Positions 9,242-20,348 of a stretch of 64,000 nucleotides of DNA are shown in pieces (the first letter of the stretch is position 1; each line of letters begins with the position of its first letter). Location of the stretch: positions 992,001 through 1,056,000 of the forward strand of contig FMBT01000289.1 in NCBI GenBank assembly GCA_900095095.1. The letters run 5' to 3'. The notes under the pieces are model-generated. The model was not told the origin of the DNA, ran no database searches, and saw only the letters and a program-made list of their open reading frames with translations. The DNA is from Fragilariopsis cylindrus CCMP1102 (lineage: Eukaryota > Bacillariophyta > Bacillariophyceae > Bacillariales > Bacillariaceae). The position numbers were made by a program, and so were the translations under genes.

Positions 9242-10522
9242 ATGGAATACTTCTTTTACTTTAAAAGGAATCTATCACATTTTGTGTTTCTTCTTTCGTT
9301 GAGTACATTCGTAGTGTTCGTCGTCGTGGAGGAAGCAGCAATAACGACTACTACAGCCTTCGTCGTACCCATAATAATAGCTCGTCGTCGTCAGAAATGT
9401 TGTCATCGTGATACTACGAACTTCTCTATGCAAGGAGCAAGTGGCGGTGAAGTGCATCAAGATCAGCATGGACGTACCATCCAAATACCTATACAACAAA
9501 TGAACGAGGACAACAGCAACAACAACAACAACGACCGAACGACTCAGATCGAAGCAGAGACAACAACAGTAAAATCTAACCTCGAACCTTTAGTAGTATG
9601 CGGTCCTTCAGGTGTTGGCAAGGGAACAGTAATCGATTGCCTTAGAAAACGATATCCATCGAAGGTTTTTGGATTTAGTGTTTCACATACGACACGACAA
9701 CCACGACCAGGAGAAATCCATGGACAACATTATTACTTTACCACTATTGAGGACATACAACGTGATATTGATCAGGGTATGTTTGTAGAGCATGCACTTG
9801 TCCATGGGAATTATTATGGTACAAGTAAAGAAGCAATTCAAGTCCTACAAGATGAAAATAAAATTACAATATTAGATATTGATATGCAGGGAGTGATATC
9901 AGTAAAGGAATCGAATGTTCCTGCAAAATATATCTTCATTGCACCACCATCAATGATCGAATTAGAAAATAGGTTACGAGGTCGAGGTACAGAAACTGAA
10001 GATGCTATTCAAAAACGGATTGGAAATGCTGCAAAAGAAATTGAATACGGTCAACAACAGGATGAGGAAGTTGATAATCGTATATTTGTCAATAACGATG
10101 TTGAGAATACTGTAAATGAAATCATTGAAGTTTTGAATGAATGGTATCCTCAATTAAAGGAAGGAAGCATGGTATCAATACAACAACAACAGAATCAACA
10201 GCAACAAGTAATGGATAAAGAACAATCTACCACTGTCGAAGCAACAACAAAAGAATCTAATCGTGCGTTTGATATTATGGGTGAAAGTGATAGAATGTTA
10301 GATCTTTCTTCAGTACGAATGCATAATCGATTAGAGCCAGTCGATCGAACCACACGTGAAGAGGAAGACATAACAGCAACAACAACAACGACAACAGAGT
10401 CGGATGGAAAGGGGGAGATAAATGATGGAAGTGAAGATGATTCGATAGAGGACATGCTCGGATTCTCGGCATCGTCTCCCTTTCGATATTTGGGCGATAT
10501 AGATCCGAACATTCGAATATGA
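9242..10522 (+). CDS. plastid-type guanylate kinase
   Basis: Converts GMP and ATP to GDP and ADP. The N terminus is a hydrophobic signal segment (about residues 11-33) followed by TTAF-VVP at 38-43, an ASAFAP-type site, so import into the plastid is likely. The kinase domain starts near residue 116: P-loop GPSGVGKGT (121-129), then SVSHTTRQPRPGE, the GMP-binding loop typical of the family, then HGNYYGTS, ILDIDMQGV and a lid RLRGRGTE. The P-loop has Gly-Thr where cytosolic enzymes have Ser-Thr; plant organellar enzymes also vary here. A Gln/Thr/Ser-rich tail of about 110 residues after the kinase fold has no known function. The gene has no introns and is divergent from GLTP-like copy 2. Confidence 0.93.
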   Translation: MEYFFYFKRNLSHFVFLLSLSTFVVFVVVEEAAITTTTAFVVPIIIARRRQKCCHRDTTNFSMQGASGGEVHQDQHGRTIQIPIQQMNEDNSNNNNNDRTTQIEAETTTVKSNLEPLVVCGPSGVGKGTVIDCLRKRYPSKVFGFSVSHTTRQPRPGEIHGQHYYFTTIEDIQRDIDQGMFVEHALVHGNYYGTSKEAIQVLQDENKITILDIDMQGVISVKESNVPAKYIFIAPPSMIELENRLRGRGTETEDAIQKRIGNAAKEIEYGQQQDEEVDNRIFVNNDVENTVNEIIEVLNEWYPQLKEGSMVSIQQQQNQQQQVMDKEQSTTVEATTKESNRAFDIMGESDRMLDLSSVRMHNRLEPVDRTTREEEDITATTTTTTESDGKGEINDGSEDDSIEDMLGFSASSPFRYLGDIDPNIRI

Positions 10523-10702
10523 AAATTGCACAATTGAGAATTGTTCTCGACAACTTCCACCTAATAGCAAACAAATATATAGTACTGTACAGCGTATTGA
10601 GGGGTAGATAGAGTAACTTTCACAAATATAGCTATTTCCACACTTTCTGTTCTTAAACTGAGATTGCTCGTATGTTGTTTAGATGTATTTGTTACTACTC
10701 AA

Positions 10703-11860
10703 TTAAATTTTGCTCAAGTCAAATTCCATCTGTAATTGATCCCACGATCGTCGTCCATCAGGGTAATCATCTTTGATGAATTCATCCTCAAAGTTACGTA
10801 TGAACGTCGAAAAGTTGGTCTTCGGAAGGTGTTTTTCTATCAATCCTTTGTCTCGTTTTGAAATATTCGCACTTTTATGCAATATGATTGTTCCTATCGC
10901 TTGAAATATAAGGTTACAGATACTTAAAACATCTCTTTTTTCTCCAAACATAGTCCATGAATCAACAGCCCCTCCCTCAAAGTCATCTGACATACACAAA
11001 ATAAATGCCAAGACATATTCATATGCGTTTCTCCAGTTTTGATCGGTAATCGCATTAGCTTTTGCAAGAACCGATTTAGATACTTCGTATACCGATTCAA
11101 GCTCACCTCCTCTTTTGCCTCCTTTCCCTGTGAGAGATCGACAAAAGTTATCGGCTTGAGAGTAGACTCGTTCGTCTCCCGGCAAGAAAATAATTGGAAG
11201 CTTGATGCTCGGATCGTCGACCCTATAAATGCAAATAATCACCAGCAACAAAGCGAGTGGATACGATAGATGATTACCACCGTAAGACTCAGGTGGGACA
11301 TTTGGATCATTGAATCGAGAGAGTGATACCCACCAATCATCATTATCGTCTTCATCTTCGCATATATCAAATACAGGCGTCCGATCATTAGTTACAGGGC
11401 GATGAAAATCAACCAGTTTGGATGCTTGAAATAACTCTAAAATTTCCTCATCTAAATTTCCATGCTCTTCCAACCAAGAAGGAAGTTGTTTCTTTTGTGT
11501 CCAAAAATACCACAACAAGACGTCGTTTTCCCCCAGTTTTGATGAAAATGTTCCCCTCTTCACTAGTTTATCGCGATTATCGTCATCGTCGTCGTCGCCA
11601 CCACAGGTCCAGATCACTTCAAAAATATCATCGACACCACTTTCAACTCTTCCCGTGCAACGTCCAGCAACTTGAAAGGTAAATTCGATTATTATGCCTA
11701 CCAAACTTTCGGGATATCCAAAGTCTCCGTACCTTTCAATCGAAGGACCAAACCAGAGTCGATATTCGATAGACTTGGAATACAAATCATCCTCTTCGTC
11801 GCTATCTTTTACAAGCTTCCGATATTCGTTCACATTAGAATGAACAAATTGAAAATGATG
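10703..11860 (-). CDS. unknown acidic protein, 5' end unresolved
   Basis: About 385 residues are open. I do not recognise a family. The protein is acidic, with Asp runs (CGGDDDDDDN, CEDEDDNDDWW), a hydrophobic stretch YPLALLLVIICIYRV and a helical C-terminal half (YEYVLAFILCMSDDF, IFQAIGTIIL). No ATG opens the frame: the first start-like codon is GTG at 11833, and in-frame sequence continues to TTTCTAG at about 11867-11861, which looks like a splice acceptor. A short upstream exon is therefore likely but I could not identify it. It ends 180 bp from the convergent guanylate kinase gene. Bases and codon use look like its neighbours. Confidence 0.6.
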   Translation of the reverse strand, partial: HHFQFVHSNVNEYRKLVKDSDEEDDLYSKSIEYRLWFGPSIERYGDFGYPESLVGIIIEFTFQVAGRCTGRVESGVDDIFEVIWTCGGDDDDDDNRDKLVKRGTFSSKLGENDVLLWYFWTQKKQLPSWLEEHGNLDEEILELFQASKLVDFHRPVTNDRTPVFDICEDEDDNDDWWVSLSRFNDPNVPPESYGGNHLSYPLALLLVIICIYRVDDPSIKLPIIFLPGDERVYSQADNFCRSLTGKGGKRGGELESVYEVSKSVLAKANAITDQNWRNAYEYVLAFILCMSDDFEGGAVDSWTMFGEKRDVLSICNLIFQAIGTIILHKSANISKRDKGLIEKHLPKTNFSTFIRNFEDEFIKDDYPDGRRSWDQLQMEFDLSKI

Positions 11861-13066
11861 CTAGAAATCCAAACATCAAATGATCTATATTGAATCAGAA
11901 ATTGGGTCATCAAATACATTGGCCGTGATTGGAATTGTGACTGATTTATACACTGTTTAACTTTCTAATTTTTTCTAGAACAAATCAAGATTTAGTTCTT
12001 CATAGAACATAATTCTAAATTGTAAGCACATCTTAATTCCAACAGCCCACACTTGAAATACTCCCTTCTAGATGATCATCCATATATCCTCTCTTCTATC
12101 TTGTGAAAGGAAGATGTAAGACAATAATGGTATTTCTCCTTTACATGTCTGCGCTGTAGTACATGAGCAAAGTAATGTTTGTTTGATTGCTAGAGATGCA
12201 ACTAGTGAAGTAGCTGTAGGTTCATATAAAGGGAAGAGATATGTGGCAAATACTTTGGAACTTTGAACAAGTGGTTTTCAAGCTTTCTTGTGTAGTTGAT
12301 CTTGATGTTGAACTTCAGCACCAATGCAGAAAGTATGCACTAACAAAAAATTCGGCGGTGGCGGCATTGCAGGTCCACTATTCTTCCTTGTCAGCAGGGT
12401 ATGTTGTAGGTCATGGAACGAAGCTGTCAATGTCTCCTTGTTAATGCTATCAGCATCCAATTTCTGGTCAACCTTCATGATCACAGTTGGTTATTTTGGT
12501 CTGACACTTAAAAGGAGGGAAACTATTAAATCATAAACTATTGGTTACTGAAATCATGTTTATAAATATTAACTGTCGCAATTAGGATTCTTCAGTAGTA
12601 TACTCTATTTTGCAAATCAGTGCAGTATTGTATTATTATTGTAGCTGCCAGGTACTAGGTAAATCAAACTCGTCACTTTTCGACTGTTTGATTCAGTACT
12701 TATCACATACAACCACACCTTCACTAAAGCTTACATTTCATTTGAAGTTATTGCTCATTTGCTCCATTTTGGATATTCTTTGGTGTTCACAGAACATCCT
12801 TAATAAACAACAATTGCACTGAGCTGTTTGTTACGCAAGCATATATCTTGTTCTTTACATTTAATTCACCAACAATCCTAAAGAGAGTATTGTACCTGTT
12901 ATATCTAAATGGTAAAAAGTCAAAGAGTTTTAGGTAAAGAATTATGTCATTTTGATCCATTATATTATCTGAAAATATAAATTGAAGCTTCGAATTTTTA
13001 CTACGCATAACGTTGTTAAGTGTGTAATTCGAAATTAAATCTAGTATAATATTTATTACCTATAGA
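11861..13066. other. 1.2-kb intergenic region
   Basis: AT-rich with only short overlapping frames on both strands and no domain, RNA gene or large repeat that I can see. A missing first exon of the 10703-11860 gene may lie at its left edge. Confidence 0.4.
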
Positions 13067-15214
13067 TTATACGCAGAAATCTATAGGATTCGCATCATTG
13101 TTTTCTGCAGCAATATGAAATAGGTGAGTCACGAAACCGATGGAGCGTTTTGTCGCTCCCTCTTCCTCCAGTCTTTTTCGATGTTGCTCTCCTAACGCAT
13201 GGTAATCTTCTATCGCCGTCTCCTCATCGCCTCCCTCGCGTAAAAGGTCAAAACCATCACCACGGTTAGTGTTGTCCCTATTACTTCTATATCGCTCTAA
13301 GCTGGCTGCGTTTACGTAGACTTGATCAAAGCCGTATCCAGACATTGTCCATTCTTCGTTCCGATCTGATTCTTGCTCTGATGGATCGTCTGGGTTTGCT
13401 TCTGGAATGGGTGGAGGCACGTAAACAGGTACAGGTGCCGGACGATTACGTGGAGGTGGTCGGGGAGGACGGGGTCGTGCTCGACGTTCCTTACACCATT
13501 CACATTGAATCCCACCCTTAAGAATGACCATATACTCGGTATCAAAATACATGGTAAGCTTCCAACGAATATTGTCATTCCATGATGTTCCAAAATCCTT
13601 CTCCCATTCTATTGACGCTGTCAATTTTCTTTCTCCTTGATCCCATTCGATGTTATGAAAATTGACACGCGTTGGTAAAGGAGAGCCATCGTCGAGAGAA
13701 GGAAGATCACGACAGGCAGGATGTCGATAGGAAATGAACGATTCTGTGTATGAGATAAAGTGATAGGATGCACTACCAGTAAACATACGTTTTGTAAATA
13801 CATTACCAAATACTGATACACCATTGTATTTTGGTATACCGGTGAATCCATCTATTCTGGCATCAAGTTGTTGATATAAGAATTTGTCTTGGCCCATTCC
13901 AAATAGATGAACCTTCGGTACTGGAATGGGGCCCATTGTTTGTCGGATCCAAACAAGTTCTGGGGCATTCGGGTCACTTGTCTCCCACCGAATACGGTTA
14001 CCTACTGGTGGACCCATCGGCTCTTTTTTTAGGTTCACTCCTTCTATGATAGTTTGTCGGTGCGCAGATCGTGGCCAATGCACAACAATGCGTTCGGGGT
14101 CTTTAAAATTAAAATAAAATGACCATCCTGATTGCTTGAACTCGTTATTTATGACATGAATCTCGCTCCTTAGTTTTTTTCCTACTGGATCCTTCCAAAC
14201 AACTGACCATCGCCCATCCATAGGATATTTACATAATTGTCTTTCCTCGCCTGTATATTGATTTGGAATGTCTTCTACTGTCAGTATTCGTTCACGCTTT
14301 TGATATATCCTTCCAGTAGATATAAAACGATAATCTTTCGAAAAACCAAGAATTATATCCCATTCATGACAACCATTGAGTGGTACGGGCCACAAGATAG
14401 TGCCATGAAACGTCCGTGAAAGTTCATGAAAGTGACATCCTTCTTCCATAAAATTGATACGTGGTGATATACTTCCATCCTCTAATCTCCAATTATTTGG
14501 TCGTCTCTGAATAGCTTTTGACACGTTCAAAAAAGGTCGTCGAATACCCTCGTCGTCGGCAAGATTGTGTGATTTAAGTTTATCCCAATCCCAATGAAAA
14601 CTAAATTCTCCCGGTCTGCCTCGATAGGGAACATAGACGACATTTTCTAATGGATTTGTCTTCGAAGCCAAAATATTAAGTGAAGATTTCAGAGACGTCG
14701 ATAGAGAAGATAGATCAATGTTTGTCAATAACTTGGGTTTTTCTTCTTTTTGTTGTTGTTTGTTAGGATCATCTTTCGGATTCCAAGAATCTATATCCGG
14801 TGGATACAATGGTTCCAGTGTACTGCTATTGACAACCTCGAAGAGTGAAAGCTCGGATCTACATATTGGACATCTACCTAAAGTCGGTGCTGAAAGATGT
14901 ATATCAGCCGCACACTGTGGTGGCCATCGTTCTGTAGCTGCATTGGCGTTCAGTACTACTTCCATACATTCCACACATAATGAATGACGACATAGTCCAC
15001 TGACAAAGATCTCGGAGGGATTAAAGCATATTGGGCATGAATTAGATGATAAGGATGACGATGATGATTGATCGGCCGAAACTTCTTCCTTTTTTTTGGA
15101 ATCACGATCCCTTCCATCTTCGTTTGATGATAGCGAAGCGTGTTCCATCTCCTTTGACTCCTCTTGAAGCGCGGAATGGAATGATTCGTCTTCTGTATTG
15201 GCGTGAGCGCTCAT
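13067..15214 (-). CDS. RING-finger protein with large beta-rich region
   Basis: A 715-residue protein counted from ATG 15214; the frame is open to 15295 but only via GTG. A classic C3HC4 RING lies near the N terminus: C60, C63, C75, H77, C80, C83, C115, C118 (CPIC, CRHSLCVEC, CPIC), with a long last loop. It is likely an E3 ubiquitin ligase. After it come about 450 residues rich in aromatic, strand-forming sequence that I cannot assign. Segments there look related: SISPRINFMEEGCHFHEL, SGWSFYFNFKDPERIVVHW and TRVNFHNIEWDQGERKLTA, suggesting repeated beta modules that could be the substrate-binding part. A Cys pair (CEWC) and a Pro/Arg-rich linker (RPRPPRPPPRNRP) follow. The C terminus is acidic and helical. 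No transmembrane segment is visible. Confidence 0.75.
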   Translation of the reverse strand: MSAHANTEDESFHSALQEESKEMEHASLSSNEDGRDRDSKKKEEVSADQSSSSSLSSNSCPICFNPSEIFVSGLCRHSLCVECMEVVLNANAATERWPPQCAADIHLSAPTLGRCPICRSELSLFEVVNSSTLEPLYPPDIDSWNPKDDPNKQQQKEEKPKLLTNIDLSSLSTSLKSSLNILASKTNPLENVVYVPYRGRPGEFSFHWDWDKLKSHNLADDEGIRRPFLNVSKAIQRRPNNWRLEDGSISPRINFMEEGCHFHELSRTFHGTILWPVPLNGCHEWDIILGFSKDYRFISTGRIYQKRERILTVEDIPNQYTGEERQLCKYPMDGRWSVVWKDPVGKKLRSEIHVINNEFKQSGWSFYFNFKDPERIVVHWPRSAHRQTIIEGVNLKKEPMGPPVGNRIRWETSDPNAPELVWIRQTMGPIPVPKVHLFGMGQDKFLYQQLDARIDGFTGIPKYNGVSVFGNVFTKRMFTGSASYHFISYTESFISYRHPACRDLPSLDDGSPLPTRVNFHNIEWDQGERKLTASIEWEKDFGTSWNDNIRWKLTMYFDTEYMVILKGGIQCEWCKERRARPRPPRPPPRNRPAPVPVYVPPPIPEANPDDPSEQESDRNEEWTMSGYGFDQVYVNAASLERYRSNRDNTNRGDGFDLLREGGDEETAIEDYHALGEQHRKRLEEEGATKRSIGFVTHLFHIAAENNDANPIDFCV

Positions 15215-16097
15215 TAAGAGTCGATTGATTCTTCCGAAGCTCTTTATGCCGATCTTCGAAGAATTACTTATTAAATTGCCGGTATTGCCGTTCACTGTTG
15301 ATGTTTTGTTCTTACATCAGCAGTATGTAAGCAATGTGTAATGTTTTAACAACATGTAAGAATTCTGGAGAAAATAATATTTTTCGCTTATTTATGAGAC
15401 ACTTCATGCTTAGCTGCTTATGGCTTCTGATCTGATGACTTTAAAGTTTGATTACCAATTTGAGTCGACTCGTTCGACTAGTACAACAAATCAAGTTACA
15501 TCAAGCCATATTCTGTCCACAATTAACTAACTTTGCTTTACAACTGGAGTAGCATGAGAAGAGTCAGATATGCGATGTTAAATACCTAAGTGCTGCTGGT
15601 ATCCAGTGCAGTAAGACTGGGTGATATATTAATCAAGGAGTCGGACATTATATTCTTGGATCTTAGTATGCGCCCCTGCAGGGGTATTTAGATTTGGATA
15701 GTGTACACACTGTGGCCTGTCTATCCATAGAAGTCTATCCATAGAAGTCTTTCCATCTACAAAAGGTGCATAGACTATCACCAACACTTTTGTGCCTTAT
15801 TATGTGCCATTGACATACAGTAACACCCTTGAGTTGTTTTAGTTGTTCTCTATCTGATCATACGGGATTGATTTGATCACGGAATAGATTTATTGTACCA
15901 TCGAGAAAGAAGAATAGGAACCACGTGTAGCAGTAGAATGAAAGATTCATGATGGGGCGGGAGATTCTCATCAGAATTTTAACATCACGCCTTCATTTTT
16001 TGTGTTCACCTTTACACCGCACAACAACACGTCGCTGAACGTTGCCTCGTTTTATTATTTCTTTTATGCAGTAAATCAAACAAACAAACAGTTAACA
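15215..16097. other. divergent intergenic region with short repeats
   Basis: The 0.88-kb gap between the RING gene and the 5'-nucleotidase gene. It contains a perfect 12-bp palindrome CCCCTGCAGGGG at 15673-15684 and tandem 14-bp words (GTCTATCCATAGAA at 15719-15732 and 15733-15746, with a partial third copy). No gene is seen. Confidence 0.5.
15719..15756. repeat. 14-bp tandem direct repeat
   Basis: Two exact copies of GTCTATCCATAGAA followed by a diverged partial copy, upstream of the 5'-nucleotidase gene. Confidence 0.8.
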
Positions 16098-16773
16098 ATG
16101 AAGATCGCCCTCGTTATAGGAGCCACGTTTCTTTGTACAACATCACGAGCATTTGTTCGGATTTCTGTACCATCCACTTCTAGACGACAAACAAAACCAA
16201 AATCACCAATACCGAAAATCGACGAGAATAACAATAATCATGCCGTGGTAGTAATCAAAGACGGATCGGAATCGACGACTCGTCGACGACGGTGTCCTTC
16301 CTTTCTTAATGCGGCTGATATATCAGTAGATATTTCTAATGATAGCGATGATGTAACTGAACATTCCGATGAATTGTTTTCATCACGACTTCCTTCCGAA
16401 TTGTTGGATTTTCCTCGACATGCGAAAGGAACGATCAACGAGATCCTTATAGAGACAGAAAATTTAGTTCAAAATTTGCATAAAGATTCGAAAGCCATCG
16501 ATCCAAAGATGACAAAACGTTCCATGTCTCCGATGGTGAATTCTCACGATTCTATTTTTGCCAACACCTACGTGGATCTTGGGAACATCGATACTATTGG
16601 ATTTGATTACGATTATACGCTTGTGCATTACACTGAAGAATTATTAACATTATTGTACGAAATGGCGCTCTCGCGGTTGGTCGAAGATCGACATTATCCG
16701 ACAGAAATGATGGAATGCGGTCTACAGTATGATCCTTATTTCAGTATTCGCGGTGAGTGATTAGGTATCGAGA

Positions 16774-16807
<34 letters not shown>

Positions 16808-18335
16808 TGTGTGTGCATATACGATGGATAGGACTATATATATATATATATATATATATATTCTACCTATTTTTCATGTATTTTGGTATGTCTGTATGAT
16901 GTATACCTGAGCATATTAACCTCATCTTCATTTTGTTGCTGTTGTTGGGATATATCAAATAATCATAGGCCTTGCTGTGGATAAGGAGACAGGTTGGATT
17001 TGTCATCTTTCCTATACACATAAAGTTGCCGTTGCTTGGGAGGGACGAAAGCAGGTCTCCACATCTCGCATTTTCAAAGAATACAAGGGGAAGAGAGGAT
17101 TAACTCCTTCGGAACGAAAGAAGAGACTGAAACCACTTAATGATCTATTTAGTATGGCAGAATGTTGTTTAATTGCCGATACAATCCAATTCTTCAACGA
17201 TAATAATATTGACTACTGTCCCTCTAATGTTGTTACGGATATACTTGGAGCTATTCGAGATACGCATATTTCAGGAGACTTTCATCGTATAGTTGCAGGC
17301 AATCCGGAAAAATATTTTGACCCAACACCTCATTTAAAAACGGTTCTGATGAATTTGAAAGATTCGGGAAAGAATCTCATATTTGCCAGGTAAGAAGAAT
17401 TCGAGATTTATATTTATTCCATCAGATAAAACATATTTTCTCTCTTTTTTCACCTTACATATTTGTTTATTGATCCAAAAAATGTGCATAGTAATTCACC
17501 TTACTGGTATGTAGACGCTGGGATGAAGTATGTTCTGGGAGACCAATGGATGGATCTGTGGGATGTAGTCATTGTTAGTGCAGGTAAACCGGCATTCTAT
17601 ACTGAAATTCGACGTCCCTTCCGAGAAGTCAATACACAGACAAATCGTGTAAGATTTCAAAAAGTTGAAAAGCTTGAGGCCGGTAAGGTATATACAGAAG
17701 GCTGTCTACGTGAACTTACCCGACTAATGGATTGGAGAGTTTCCTGTAACATTTCCGACGCCAAAGACGAAGAAGAAATGGATTCTAAGGGTCCACTTAA
17801 TACGAATACTAATGTGTTGTATATTGGAGACTCATTATTTGCGGATTTAGTGGATGCTAAGCGAGAATTCGGATGGATTACGGCAGCTGTAACTCCAGAG
17901 GTCGGATTTGAGTTGGATGTACAGGAATCAGACGACCACCTCTTGGCTGAGAAGACAATCGCACTTTTGTTGAATACTCTTAGACAAGTTCAATCGGAAA
18001 TGGGTACAGCAAAATATACAGACGATGACTCTCTAGTACTCGACAATTTAGAGAAACTCGTATCTAAGTGGAGAGATCGCGAGACGAACCTTCTTGGAAA
18101 TCCATTTGGAAGTGTATTCCGAGCGCGTTATCAACCTAGCCTCTTCGCACATTCACTGAGACGGTATTGTGATTTGTATATGAACAGCGTCGGCTCGTTG
18201 CGTCATTATAGTCCTCAACATCGCTTCTATCCTGAACCAGACTTTCGGCTGTTAGCACACGAGATTAAAAGGTCAACAGATGCATACTGTGAGATAGATC
18301 CTCCTGAGGATATCTTGAGCGACACAGAGGATTGA
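16098..18335 (+). CDS. HAD-family 5'-nucleotidase (NT5DC/cN-II type), plastid presequence
   Basis: Predicted to dephosphorylate purine nucleoside monophosphates. Exons 16098-16752, 16969-17389 and 17492-18335 join in phase to 639 residues. Introns carry GTGAGT and GTAAGA donors; splicing restores RGLAVDKETG and FASNSPYWYVDAGM, the latter a hallmark of this family. HAD motif I is FDYDYTLVHY with D170 and D172; motif IV is YIGDSLFADLVDAK. The N terminus from ATG 16098 is a signal peptide ending TTSRAFVRISVP, an ASAFAP-type site. An in-frame ATG at 16002 would bury this signal, so I prefer 16098. Whether it is a true nucleotidase or an NT5DC-type protein of unclear activity cannot be told from motifs. 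Intron 1 holds long TG and TA repeats. Confidence 0.88.
16774..16861. repeat. (TG)n and (TA)n runs in an intron
   Basis: A (TG)13-type run at about 16774-16801 and a (TA)n run at about 16834-16861, both inside intron 1 of the 5'-nucleotidase gene. Confidence 0.9.
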
Positions 18336-18718
18336 TGGTTCAGTTTCGATGGTTGTTGAAACGACTACAATTGTAAAAGCTTTAAATGAATTTCTTCTAT
18401 TGGCTTTCTACTATTTTTTGTATAGTCGTAGTATGAATATAAGTAGTAGTAAAATAATACATTCGTCTGATCACTATCAAATGTGAAATTCTACAGTACC
18501 GGTATCAATTATTTTTATTCTATAGTATTTCCTCAACAAGAAAAACATTGTTAGCATTTGTTTTTGCAGAGGTTGGCACGACACTAATAAAAGTTGATGA
18601 TTGGCATCTCTATTTGATCTAATGTGATTTTTTTCGGACAGTATGAATTTAGGATTGCAATTCTTGAGTGCTATTGTGTGTATGTTATCGCTATTATTAT
18701 CAGCATAAGTCGGAATGT
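18336..18718. other. convergent intergenic gap
   Basis: A 383-bp 3'-flank shared by the 5'-nucleotidase and CDV3-like genes. It is AT-rich with no visible gene. Confidence 0.5.
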
Positions 18719-19926
18719 TTATTTTTTGCCAAATGTGCTTATATCCTTTTTCTTTTTCTTCTTTTTGGGTTTAATGGGTGCCGGTGCGGGGGCAGCAGCA
18801 ACCTCAACCTCATTTGCTGGACTGGGATCTGTCGCCGCTGGTTCCTCATTTGCTGGAACGGGACTAACTGCCTCAGATTTCACTTCCTCTACTACTGCGA
18901 CATCGGGTGTTTCTTCTTCCACCTTGTTTGCTGCAGCGCTTTCTTCTTCCGCAGTCTGTGTTTTCTTCTTGAGATTCAACTTCGGTCGAGCCCTTGCTGG
19001 TGCAGCTGATGACGACGTTGTCGTTGACGCGGATGCCCCCCACGTAGCGCCTCCTCCAACGGGTGTTTTTGTGTTCACTTTGAAAGCGGGTTGTTCCAGT
19101 TTCTGTTTTTCAATAATGGCATCAGCGGTGGCCAAATCAGGAAATAGATTTTCATCTTCAGTATCAACTTTTTTCTGTGAGGACGACATTCTAGAGCCCC
19201 ATCCTGTTGCCATTCCTGTTCCTCCAGCTCGCTTGTGTGAGGGGACATACTTTCCCCCAACACCAGACATTCCAGCGGCAGCATTTCCAAATCGAGCAGA
19301 TGTCACCACTTCTTCCTTCTTTTCTTTGTCATCCTTGATTCGTTGTGCCTCTCGTTCCATACCTTCTCGTGCTGCAGCTAATTTCGCTTTCGTTTCTTCC
19401 ACTCGCAACTTTTCAACAATGTCTTCTTGCTCATTGCCGCTAGTGTGTGTTTTAAGGGCCATTGCCTTTGTCTCAGCATATTCTTTAGTAGTCGCACCCG
19501 ATGGTACCGCTACGGCCACTCCTTTGCGTGAAGTTTTGGCAGCCAAAGCTGCATCGTCCCATTGTGCATCATCGTCTCCTCCATTTGATCCATTTCCGAC
19601 AGTTAGTGACGACAAAGCCCCCGCCGCCGCTGATACAGCAGGTGCATTACTATTAGCATTTTCAAGTTAACAAAAACAACAGACAAGAAATGGTGAATAC
19701 GGGAAGAAGAAGAAATATATTCGTCTCAATCAATTTGAAGAAAAAGAACGCTCATGGCATTGTTCCACCCGTCCCTTCACAAAAAGACACAGTTACCGTA
19801 TATATATATATATACTTACACATGAACCGCGCTGGATATCGTAGCTGCATCGATCTTGTTCGCGTTGAATTTAAACGCTTTTTTCTTTTTCTTTTTGTTC
19901 GCAAAAAATGCAGCTGCGTCCGCCAT
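18719..19926 (-). CDS. CDV3-like protein (2 exons)
   Basis: A 345-residue hydrophilic protein. Exon 1 (19926-19820) encodes MADAAAFFANKKKKKKAFKF and ends at GTAAGT; exon 2 (19649-18719) follows a TAG acceptor in the matching phase. The intron holds a short TA run. Order of features resembles animal CDV3: an N-terminal FFA plus poly-Lys block, an acidic DDDAQWDD segment, a GKYVPSHKR-type motif (compare GVYRPPGAR) and an ENLFPDLATADAII segment (compare TQFPSL). CDV3 is a poorly understood cytoplasmic protein. The rest is Ala/Pro/Glu-rich and disordered, ending in a second poly-Lys run. The long plus-strand frame over this gene (18624-19670) is its antisense shadow. Homology is suggested from short motifs, so moderate confidence in the name but good confidence in the gene. 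Confidence 0.6.
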
Positions 19927-20348
19927 TGTCGAAGATTGTTGTGTATTACGTTTGGGAGTAAATTAGACTATGAATTGGGTACTACTACAGGATAGAAGAT
20001 AGAAACTTCAGGTTTGTCTTACGACAGAGAGATAAGTAACAATATACCAACAAGCAATAATGTTTCGTTGCTGTGTTGCTATCGTCGAGATGAAAGACGC
20101 CAGCACAAGTTTTGTCATGTGATCGTCATGGAGTGAGCGGTAGTGAGCCCTCTCAAAATAGTTTGATCGAGTGAGTCGATTGTGTCACGAGTTGTGATTC
20201 CGAATGACGTTTGTTTTTTTGTCGTGAGAAAATTATTACAATTGTAACGAAAAACCACCGCAGATTCGATAGAATCATGTCCACTGATCAAAACTAACTG
20301 CTCATCACATAACTTACTTTTCCCTCCTCCTTAAACTAACAGACAATA
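19927..20348. promoter_or_regulatory. divergent gap, CDV3-like / NDP kinase
   Basis: 422 bp between divergent start codons. TGACGT occurs at 20205-20210. No ORF of note. Confidence 0.35.

Noticed and set aside
12241-13008. Short frames in the 11.9-13.1 kb gap
   Set aside because: All are under 75 residues, overlap on both strands, and lack motifs.
18624-19670. 348-residue plus-strand frame, Ala/Ser-rich
   Set aside because: Antisense of the CDV3-like exon 2, whose splice sites and motifs are far better; the composition mirrors its codons.
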